35,904 nt of DNA from JALHST01 sp038316335. GTDB lineage: Bacteria > Bacteroidota > Bacteroidia > Flavobacteriales > Flavobacteriaceae. Below the pieces are notes generated by a model, which saw only the letters and a program-made list of their open reading frames with translations, had not been told where the DNA came from and made no database searches. Shown in pieces: positions 1-5,462 of the stretch. The stretch spans positions 1-35,904 of the forward strand of contig JBBQAM010000040.1 in the NCBI GenBank assembly GCA_038316335.1, given 5' to 3'. Position 1 is the first letter of the stretch; each line of letters begins with the position of its first letter. The position numbers and the translations under genes are program-made.

Positions 1-551
1 ATGAATGGGCTGTAAATATTACTGAAGAATTTATTGAAACTCATGGATGGTTCAGCACAGGTAAATCATTTATAAAAGCAATTTTATGTTTGTATGCCAA
101 ACAAAAACCGAAATCTTTTGATAATAATTTGGATATAATCATTGATAATAGTTGGTTGAAAATTGCAACTAGCAAAAATTATCATCATTTTTTTCCAAAA
201 GCTTGGTTAGCTAAAAATGATAAGGATACTGAATACAACTTTGTCAATCACATAGTGAATATTACTATTGTAGATGATTTTTTAAACAAGAACACAATAC
301 GCGCTAAAAGCCCAGCTTCATATATGAAAACCTTTTTCAAGAGGAACGATGAATTAATTGACACCATGAAAACGCATTTTATTGACATTGAAAAAGATGG
401 GATTTGGGATAACGATTATGATACATTTTATGATAATAGATTAAAAAGAATTACTAAAGCATTAAGGAAATTCTTAATCAAGCAGGAGCAACCGATTCAA
501 AACTTAGAAGTATATGAAGATGTTGAAGAAATAGAAAGCTTGGAAATTTAA
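1..551 (+). CDS. C-terminal part of a DUF262/DUF1524 (GmrSD-like) protein, cut by the window edge
   Basis: The reading frame is open from base 3 to the stop at 549-551 with no stop to the left edge, so the gene starts outside the window; the first in-window start-like codon (TTG at 90) is probably internal. About 183 residues are visible. The motif NYHHFFPKAWL, followed about 20 residues later by VNHIVNITIVDD and then by SPASYMKTFF, matches the HNH-like DUF1524 C-terminal nuclease module that follows DUF262 in GmrSD-type proteins: a His-x-Phe-Pro-Lys core, then an Asn-rich 'NI-N-T' segment. In that family the N-terminal DUF262 half is a ParB/Srx-fold NTPase and the protein restricts modified phage DNA; that half is not visible here. 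The tail is acidic (EDVEEIESLEI). The neighbouring restriction-modification genes fit a defence role. Family assignment is fairly secure; the substrate is unknown. Confidence 0.72.
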   Translation, partial: EWAVNITEEFIETHGWFSTGKSFIKAILCLYAKQKPKSFDNNLDIIIDNSWLKIATSKNYHHFFPKAWLAKNDKDTEYNFVNHIVNITIVDDFLNKNTIRAKSPASYMKTFFKRNDELIDTMKTHFIDIEKDGIWDNDYDTFYDNRLKRITKALRKFLIKQEQPIQNLEVYEDVEEIESLEI

Positions 552-934
552 TACTTAAACCTACTTTATTAAGTTTTCAAAATGCAGACGATAAAAATGA
601 ATATGCTTAAGGCGAGTTATCTTATGAAAAATTTAGTTTCAAAAAATTGATAATCGTAGGTTGAAAGATTCGTTTTTACAAATTCTAACCAAAGTAAATG
701 CTATCCAATCGCGTTAAAGGCGAAATGACCATAGAGACTGCAGGATGTTAATATAATTATTGTTGAATAAACGCAAGAAAGAAAAAAAGTATATTGCCGT
801 CATAAATGGGGTACATTTGGTTTTGCGAACACTCAAACCACAGCTTAAAAAACAAAAGAGCCTGACCTTTCCCACCACTACCCATATTGTTGATAAAAAT
901 ATATATCATTAAATGTGACATTATAATACCACAC
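552..934. other. AT-rich gene-poor stretch, possibly a decayed gene
   Basis: No intact reading frame of convincing length lies here on either strand. Short open segments that switch frame exist around 600-715 on the + strand, for example one reading RRLKDSFLQILTKVNAIQS, which looks protein-like but is closed by stops. This may be the remnant of a gene broken by frameshifts, like the regulator just downstream. I do not recognise the family. Confidence 0.3.
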
Positions 935-942
935 TATTTTTG
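935..942 (+). promoter_or_regulatory. Candidate -7 element of the restriction-modification operon
   Basis: TATTTTTG matches the Bacteroidota -7 consensus TAnnTTTG and lies 20 bases before the start codon of the broken regulator. No clear TTG sits at the expected upstream distance, so the call rests on the -7 box and its position. If real, it would transcribe the regulator remnant and the three downstream genes. Confidence 0.4.
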
Positions 943-961
943 ATAAATAGACTATTCTGAA

Positions 962-1145
962 ATGAATCCGATTAATGAAGTTTTAGAAGAAAGAGGAATA
1001 AAATAAACTTGGCTTGCTGAAAAATTAGGAAAAAGCTACAACATGTAAATTTCTATGTTCAGAATAAAGACAACCAAGAATTGAAGATTTATACAAAATA
1101 GGAGAGATTTTGAACATTGAAGCTAAAGATTTACTCGTTAAGTAA
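962..1145 (+). pseudogene. Broken XRE/Cro-type HTH regulator next to the methyltransferases
   Basis: From ATG 962 the frame reads MNPINEVLEERGIK, then an in-frame TAA where family members have Gln (CAA to TAA), then TWLAEKLGKSYNM. One base is missing after that Met (base 1045), the frame continues as NFYVQNK, another base is missing near 1068, and the last part reads QPRIEDLYKIGEILNIEAKD followed by LLVK and TAA at 1143-1145. The repaired protein would be about 61 residues, the size of single-domain HTH_3 regulators that often accompany DNA methyltransferase genes in Bacteroidota. One nonsense codon and two single-base deletions make a functional product very unlikely. It probably once controlled the downstream operon, by analogy with controller proteins; that role is inferred. 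Confidence 0.8.
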
Positions 1146-1168
1146 TTAGAAAAAAAGAATTAGGATTT

Positions 1169-2380
1169 ATGCTAGCAACTTACAAGTTAGAAAGAGAATT
1201 TTTATCATTTTTAGAAGAGCCACAATTAAGACTATTCGAAAATGAATTTAAAATAATAAAAGAGCAATTTCTCGGAATCAGGTATGAGGAAAAAGGTTTT
1301 ACAGTAAATGACAAAATAGAACAAATAATCGATAGCAAAATCAAAACGATCGGATTCTTCTCAGGTGCTGGTGGTTTGGATATAGGCTCTCAGTTAGCAG
1401 GAAGCAAAGTGATTTCTAGTTTGGACTTTGACAGAGATAGTGTTGCCACAATGAATAGAAACAAATATTTCTCGCATTCTAAACATTTTCATAAGGATAT
1501 AAAAGAAATGAGTGCATTGGAATATTCCAAAATAATCAAAGAACATAATCCTGAAAAATTAATTTTAGTAGGAGGTCCGCCTTGCCAGCCATTTTCAAAG
1601 GCAGGTTATTGGGTTACACATAAAAATAGACTTGGAAGTGAAGACCCACGAAATATGATAGGTCATTATTTAAGAATGATTGAGGAGTTAAATCCTGACG
1701 GTTTTATTCTTGAAAATGTTGAAAGCCTACTTCACCCAAAAAATATACAAGCTGTCCAAGACTTAGAAGAGGCTATAGAAAAACTAGGTTATAGTTATAT
1801 AGTTTACAGAGCCAATGCTCTTGACTTTGGTGTTCCTCAAAAAAGGAAAAGAGTATTTTTTATTGCTTCAAGAAAGGCTATTTCAGGTGAGCCTATTAAA
1901 ACACATGGTACTGAAAAAGAGGTGCTTCTTAATAGTAAATTAAAACCTTACGAACGAGTAATTAACTGGATTGGAAAGTTTGATGAAGAAAAATATTTTG
2001 AACCTGAAGAATTGACAACAGGTAAGACTTATGATGAGGAATTAAAGCAGATTCCTCCAGGGAAAAATTATTTTGCTTTGACTAAAAGAGACGGGCACCC
2101 CAACCCAAAGTTTGAAGCAAATAGAAGATTTTGGAGTTTTCTATTAAAACTTCATCCAAATCTTCCTTCTTGGACTATTGCAGCTCAACCTGGGCCTTGG
2201 GTTGGACCTTTTCATTGGAATAATCGCAGATTGAGAGTACCTGAAATTGCCGCTCTTCAAACGTTTCCTGAAGATTATCATTTTGTTGGTACAAGACGTT
2301 CAGTTCAGAAACAGATTGGTAATGCTGTACCCTCATTACTGGGAGAGGCAATTGTTAAACACTTAATTTCCAATATATGA
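1169..2380 (+). CDS. C5-cytosine DNA methyltransferase (first of two)
   Basis: The protein transfers a methyl group from SAM to carbon 5 of cytosine in DNA. It has 403 residues with the motifs in normal order: motif I TIGFFSGAGGLDIG near 60-73; motif IV GGPPCQPFS at 135-143 with catalytic Cys139; motif VI ENV at 182-184; motif VIII QKRKRVFF at 224-231; motif X QIGNAVP at 382-388. The target-recognition region lies between VIII and the conserved end. An extra N-terminal stretch of about 58 residues precedes motif I and is absent from the second enzyme. The ATG at 1169 is the first good start after the broken regulator; no strong Shine-Dalgarno is seen, as usual in this phylum. Its stop overlaps the next start (ATGA), implying translational coupling. 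Its C-terminal 110 residues clearly resemble the second enzyme, so the pair probably arose by ancient duplication. The locus is AT-rich compared with mutS and beyond. Confidence 0.95.
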   Translation: MLATYKLEREFLSFLEEPQLRLFENEFKIIKEQFLGIRYEEKGFTVNDKIEQIIDSKIKTIGFFSGAGGLDIGSQLAGSKVISSLDFDRDSVATMNRNKYFSHSKHFHKDIKEMSALEYSKIIKEHNPEKLILVGGPPCQPFSKAGYWVTHKNRLGSEDPRNMIGHYLRMIEELNPDGFILENVESLLHPKNIQAVQDLEEAIEKLGYSYIVYRANALDFGVPQKRKRVFFIASRKAISGEPIKTHGTEKEVLLNSKLKPYERVINWIGKFDEEKYFEPEELTTGKTYDEELKQIPPGKNYFALTKRDGHPNPKFEANRRFWSFLLKLHPNLPSWTIAAQPGPWVGPFHWNNRRLRVPEIAALQTFPEDYHFVGTRRSVQKQIGNAVPSLLGEAIVKHLISNI

Positions 2381-3474
2381 GTAAACCAAAAATAGTAAGC
2401 ATTTTTTCTGGCGTAGGCGGTATAGATTTTGGTTTTGAGGAAGCTGGTTTTCAAACTGTTTTTGCTTCAGATATTTGGGATAGGGCGTGTGAATCGTTGC
2501 GACAAAACTTTACTGATTGTGAAGTTATATGTGATGACATCGTAAATATCGACTTCAAAAAAATTAAGTCAAAACATAATAAAATTGATGGACTTGTTGG
2601 AGGTCCACCTTGCCCGCCCTTTTCCAAATCAAGATTTTATAGAACTGAAAAAGACAGAGGAATTGAAGATGTTGATGGATTCATTACAGTTTCAAATTAT
2701 TTTAGAGTTGTAGAAGAATTAGAGCCTAAGTTTTTTTTCTTTGAAAATGTTCACGGTTTTGTATTTAAACCTCATAAAGCTGCCTTAGAACTAGTTGAAA
2801 ATGAGAGTAGAAGATTAGGATATAAAATTTTTCATAATGTTGTTAATTCAGCCGACTTTGGTGTCGCTCAAACAAGACAGAGATTTATTTGTATTGGAGT
2901 TAGAAAGGAACTTGATGATTTCAAATTTCCACAACCTACTCATTCAGACCAAAGCAAACCAATTAATGGAACGAAACCTTGGGTAACTTGTGGAGATATT
3001 ATTGGAAATATTGATTTTGATTTGCCTGAGGATGAAAAAATGCAAGCGGGTTCCAAACATAAAGATTTACTAAAGAAAGTGCCGCCCGGTGATAACTATC
3101 TTTATTTTACTGAAGAGAGAGGTCATCCTAACCCAGTTTTCAAATGGCGTTCAAGGTACTGGTCTTTCTTGCTTAAACTCTCACCAGAGAGACCTACTTG
3201 GACAATACAAGCGAGTCATTCCAATAATATGGGGCCTTTTCATTGGAAAAATAGATTCCTTAGAATTCAAGAAATAAAACGAATTCAGTCCTTTAAAGAT
3301 GAACATATTTTCTTAGGAAATTTTAGAGAACAATGGAGACAAGTTGGCAATGCAGTACCTCCCAAGCTGGCCAACATTTTTGCAAAACAATTAATATTTC
3401 AATATTTCAATAGCTATGAGCATACGAGAAACGACAATACTAGACAGGAAAGACTTAAGATATCTACTTATTGA
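2377..3474 (+). CDS. C5-cytosine DNA methyltransferase (second of two)
   Basis: This 365-residue protein has motif I IVSIFSGVGGIDFGF at 6-20, motif IV GGPPCPPFS at 75-83 with catalytic Cys79 (the usual Gln after Cys is Pro), motif VI ENV at 123-125, motif VIII QTRQRF at 165-170, and motif X QVGNAVPPKLA from 322. It shares with the first enzyme a distinctive block between VIII and X (PPG-N-Y, GHPNP, WSFLLKL, GPFHW), while the recognition segments differ. Two unlike C5 methyltransferases in one operon are typical of systems recognising asymmetric sites, where each enzyme modifies one strand; that is inferred here. The start overlaps the preceding stop by four bases. Its last 59 bases, encoding a charged tail after the core fold, overlap the start of the HNH gene in another frame. 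Confidence 0.95.
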   Translation: MSKPKIVSIFSGVGGIDFGFEEAGFQTVFASDIWDRACESLRQNFTDCEVICDDIVNIDFKKIKSKHNKIDGLVGGPPCPPFSKSRFYRTEKDRGIEDVDGFITVSNYFRVVEELEPKFFFFENVHGFVFKPHKAALELVENESRRLGYKIFHNVVNSADFGVAQTRQRFICIGVRKELDDFKFPQPTHSDQSKPINGTKPWVTCGDIIGNIDFDLPEDEKMQAGSKHKDLLKKVPPGDNYLYFTEERGHPNPVFKWRSRYWSFLLKLSPERPTWTIQASHSNNMGPFHWKNRFLRIQEIKRIQSFKDEHIFLGNFREQWRQVGNAVPPKLANIFAKQLIFQYFNSYEHTRNDNTRQERLKISTY

Positions 3475-4417
3475 TAGCTTAAGGCTATATTCTGATAACG
3501 TTGCGTTTATTGATGGTAATAATCCTTATAGATTTTCAATAAACAAGAAGACTTATTATGTTTTGATAAAAAATGTTCACGAATCTGGGGACGGAAGAGG
3601 GAATCAAGATGAATGCAGAATTCAAGTTGCTAAAACAAAGAATTTTAATGATGCCTTAAGTTCTGGATATGATGTAATAGTATTAGGTTACTTTGCGGAT
3701 GAAAAAGTTTTTACAGCTTGGAATCCATTTATGATGCGTGATAGGTTTAATCAAAGGCAAACTATTTCCTTGTATTCTAGATTTTCAATTCAAAAACTAG
3801 CTAAAACACAGAAAATAGCTGCTTACAGAGACAGTAACGGACAATCTGTTATTAGTTTTATTCCAGATTATCTTGGTCTTTATTTAGAAAATTTGAATTC
3901 AATACATCTTTTGGAAGATTACGAACTGATAAATCTTGCAGAACAATCAGACAACTTAAATAATGTTAATGCAGATGGTGAATTTGACACAGCGGAAGGA
4001 ATTTTAACCATTACTCACTCAAGGCAAAAAAGAGACCCTTATTTTAGAAGTAAAGTTTATGAAGCTTACAATAATAAATGTGCTATGTGTGGCATTGGTC
4101 TTGAACTTATTGAAGCTGCTCATATTGTTCCTCATTCACACGAATTAGGGACAGATGAAATTGATAATGGAATCAGTCTTTGTGTTTTACATCATACTGC
4201 CTATGACCGTTCATTAATTTATTTTGACGACAAATTGGAAATTTTAATTAATGAAAGTAAAATGGAATATTTGGAAAAAGTCGGACTTGATTCTGGTATT
4301 CGAAAATTTGAAAAATTAGCTTTTGACAAAATACAACTCCCGGTAAATCATTCTTTGCGACCTAATTTCGGAAATATAAAGATTGCAAATCAAACAAGGG
4401 GTATTCTGACAGATTAA
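3416..4417 (+). CDS. HNH endonuclease, probable restriction enzyme of the locus
   Basis: The 333-residue protein ends in an HNH nuclease module: CAMCG with Cys222 and Cys225, EAAHIVPHS with His236, DNGISLCVLHHTAYDRSL with Asn251 and His259/260. This is the metal-finger arrangement of predicted restriction endonucleases of the COG3440 type. The N-terminal 190 residues, including IKNVHESGDGRGNQDECRIQ at 51-70, look like a separate mixed alpha/beta domain that I cannot name; it may bind the DNA target or a modified base. The ATG at 3416 lies 59 bases inside the upstream methyltransferase gene, in another frame, and no later in-frame Met occurs before the conserved part, so the overlap appears genuine. 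Position and overlap argue that it is the cutting partner of the two methyltransferases. Alternatively it could be a modification-dependent nuclease. Confidence 0.85.
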   Translation: MSIRETTILDRKDLRYLLIDSLRLYSDNVAFIDGNNPYRFSINKKTYYVLIKNVHESGDGRGNQDECRIQVAKTKNFNDALSSGYDVIVLGYFADEKVFTAWNPFMMRDRFNQRQTISLYSRFSIQKLAKTQKIAAYRDSNGQSVISFIPDYLGLYLENLNSIHLLEDYELINLAEQSDNLNNVNADGEFDTAEGILTITHSRQKRDPYFRSKVYEAYNNKCAMCGIGLELIEAAHIVPHSHELGTDEIDNGISLCVLHHTAYDRSLIYFDDKLEILINESKMEYLEKVGLDSGIRKFEKLAFDKIQLPVNHSLRPNFGNIKIANQTRGILTD

Positions 4418-4523
4418 GCCATCTCAAATTCAAGCACCTTTGCATGTCGTACAAGACTGCATATAGTGCAAATTAATTTTTCATTTAAGCTTAGCGTTCA
4501 TTGATCTTAAAAAAACGACACGT

Positions 4524-4565
4524 AAAAACCTCAACTGTCTAATGATTATATTTTTGAGGTTTTTT
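4524..4565 (+). terminator. Candidate terminator of the HNH operon
   Basis: An 11-bp stem (AAAAACCTCAA with TTGAGGTTTTT) encloses a 19-base loop and ends in a T run, about 105 bases after the HNH stop. The large loop makes it weaker than a standard intrinsic terminator. The A-rich left arm could let it act on both strands. Confidence 0.5.
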
Positions 4566-4769
4566 AAAGTAGTGCCTCCAGAAAACTTTCTAAAATAAAG
4601 TTTTGTAATTGCCAAAAAATTTATTTTAAGTTATCCATTTAGGCAAATTGAAACCACAACCTCGTGTATCCGATCGTGTGAGACAAACCTACCATGTAAC
4701 CTCAACAATAAATACTAAAATCAACATTGTGGGGAATATGCGGGAAAAATAAAAATTTTTAAAATTATA
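4566..4769. other. Gap between the island and tRNA-Leu
   Basis: This AT-rich stretch has no credible reading frame. I saw no integrase remnant and no direct repeat of the tRNA-Leu 3' end that would mark an attachment site. With the terminators on both sides it forms the boundary between the accessory genes and the tRNA region. Confidence 0.4.
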
Positions 4770-4801
4770 AAACCCTGAAAATCAAACGATTAACAGGGTT
4801 T
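4770..4801 (-). terminator. Intrinsic terminator of tRNA-Leu
   Basis: Read on the minus strand, AAACCCTG and CAGGGTTT form an 8-bp stem with a 16-base loop, followed by a T-rich tract. It lies 5 bases past the 3' end of the tRNA. Confidence 0.75.
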
Positions 4802-4806
4802 AAAAG

Positions 4807-4890
4807 TACTCGAGGCGGGACTTGAACCCGCACGGACTAATGTCCATTGGATTTTAAGTCCAACGTGTCTACCGATTCCACCACTCGAGC
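4807..4890 (-). tRNA. tRNA-Leu(UAA)
   Basis: The 84-base minus-strand sequence folds as a class II tRNA: acceptor GCTCGAG pairing with CTCGAGT (a G-U at the end), discriminator A, D-arm with GTGG and GGTAGACAC, anticodon stem TTGGA/TCCAA around loop CTTAAAA (anticodon UAA), long variable arm GGACATTAGTCC, and T-arm GCGGG-TTCAAGT-CCCGC. The CCA end is not encoded. It decodes UUA and UUG leucine codons. Its 3' end points at the accessory island, and tandem degenerate copies of its 5' half lie immediately upstream. Confidence 0.95.
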
Positions 4891-4975
4891 ATAATTTCAG
4901 TAATTCGAATGATACAAGAACCATTGACTTTCAACGTGTCTCCCTCCCGATAGTTATCGGGACCACCACTCGAGC
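4891..4975 (-). repeat. Degenerate copy of the tRNA-Leu 5' half, unit 1, with D-loop palindrome
   Basis: On the minus strand the copy begins GCTCGAGTGGTGG exactly like tRNA-Leu (from 4975). The D-loop bases of the true tRNA are replaced by a segment containing the palindrome TCCCGATAACTATCGGGA (4945-4962), then GACACGTTG resumes as in the tRNA. The anticodon stem-loop is shortened to TTGAAAGTCAA, removing the anticodon, and similarity ends at CAATGG (4921). A 30-base spacer (4891-4920) leads into the real tRNA. With unit 2 this forms a tandem repeat. No 3' half exists, so it cannot be a working tRNA. Confidence 0.85.
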
Positions 4976-5072
4976 ATAATTTCAGTAATTCGAATGATAC
5001 AACAACCATTGACTTTCAACGTGTCTCCCTCCCTCCCGATAACTATCGGGATATCGGGACCACCACTCGAGC
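4976..5072 (-). repeat. Degenerate copy of the tRNA-Leu 5' half, unit 2, with D-loop palindrome
   Basis: This is a near-exact tandem repeat of unit 1 (97 against 85 bases). The spacer differs by one base (ACAACAA against ACAAGAA), the palindrome core at 5034-5051 is its own reverse complement, and the extra length comes from a repeated CCCT and a repeated TATCGGGA flanking the palindrome. The 5' acceptor strand and D-stem bases of tRNA-Leu are intact, and the anticodon region is shortened in the same way, so the two units descend from one altered copy. Confidence 0.85.
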
Positions 5073-5114
5073 ATGCCTGCATATAGCTGGGCTATAATTG
5101 CTACTGCTCCTAAC

Positions 5115-5139
5115 AAAAAAACGCCGACAAGCAGCGTTT
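5115..5139 (-). terminator. Intrinsic terminator of tRNA-Gly
   Basis: On the minus strand AAACGC and GCGTTT form a 6-bp stem around a 9-base loop, followed by TTTT, 10 bases after the tRNA-Gly 3' end. It would separate tRNA-Gly from the Leu copies and tRNA-Leu, which then need their own promoter. Confidence 0.65.
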
Positions 5140-5148
5140 CTTCTTTTG

Positions 5149-5221
5149 AGCGAAAAACGGGATTCGAACCCGCGACCTCCACCTTGGCAAGGTGGCGCTC
5201 TACCAACTGAGCTATTTTCGC
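5149..5221 (-). tRNA. tRNA-Gly(GCC)
   Basis: The 73-base minus-strand sequence folds as a standard tRNA: acceptor GCGAAAA/TTTTCGC with discriminator T, D-arm GCTC-AGTTGGTA-GAGC, anticodon arm CCACC-TTGCCAA-GGTGG (anticodon GCC), and T-arm CGGG-TTCGAAT-CCCG. The CCA end is not encoded. A degenerate copy of its 5' half lies upstream, between it and the nearest recognisable promoter. Confidence 0.96.
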
Positions 5222-5265
5222 GTTTTATTCACTATTTCAATCTGCCGTAGCATTGCTTGTAACAA

Positions 5266-5350
5266 CGACCTCGTGACCTCAATCCGCCATTGGCGTATGG
5301 CGCTCTACTCCCTCCCGATAACTATCGGGATATCGTGAAGCTATTTTCGC
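5266..5350 (-). repeat. Degenerate copy of the tRNA-Gly 5' half with D-loop palindrome
   Basis: On the minus strand the copy starts GCGAAAATAGCT as in tRNA-Gly (from 5350). The D-loop is replaced by about 30 bases containing the same palindrome as the Leu copies (core TCCCGATAGTTATCGGGA, 5313-5330, with the same GGGAGGGA flank). GTAGAGCGCCA then resumes as in the tRNA. The anticodon arm has become CGCCAT-ACGCCA-ATGGCG, still able to form a hairpin but with no Gly anticodon at the right place. GAGGTC is still recognisable, and then similarity fades. The acceptor 3' strand and T-arm are missing or decayed. Confidence 0.8.
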
Positions 5351-5391
5351 ATATTTTTAAGAACGTGCTATCGTATTCTTGATAGCGGAGG

Positions 5392-5420
5392 CAAATTTAA
5401 TACAATTCTATAAAAAGCAA
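5392..5420 (-). promoter_or_regulatory. Bacteroidota-type promoter for the tRNA-Gly unit
   Basis: On the minus strand TTG (5418-5420), 18 bases and TAAATTTG (5392-5399) match the Bacteroidota primary sigma pattern closely. Transcription would start about 40 bases before the degenerate Gly copy, so the copy would be the leader of the tRNA-Gly transcript. Confidence 0.6.
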
Positions 5421-5462
5421 TGCAATAAATTTGATTTTTTAAGTACGAAAATTGATGGCAAT

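Noticed and set aside
4891..5072. Tandem repeats that could be taken for a short CRISPR array
   Set aside because: The repeat units are 85 and 97 bases, derive from tRNA-Leu, and have identical spacers; no cas gene is near.
4982..5206. 74-codon minus-strand reading frame
   Set aside because: It runs through the degenerate tRNA-Leu copy and tRNA-Gly itself, so it is chance.
4807..5350. tRNA copies as attL/attR sites of an integrated element
   Set aside because: Integrases of this kind normally duplicate the 3' end of the tRNA; here the copies hold the 5' half with D-loop changes, so a simple attachment-site duplication does not explain them.
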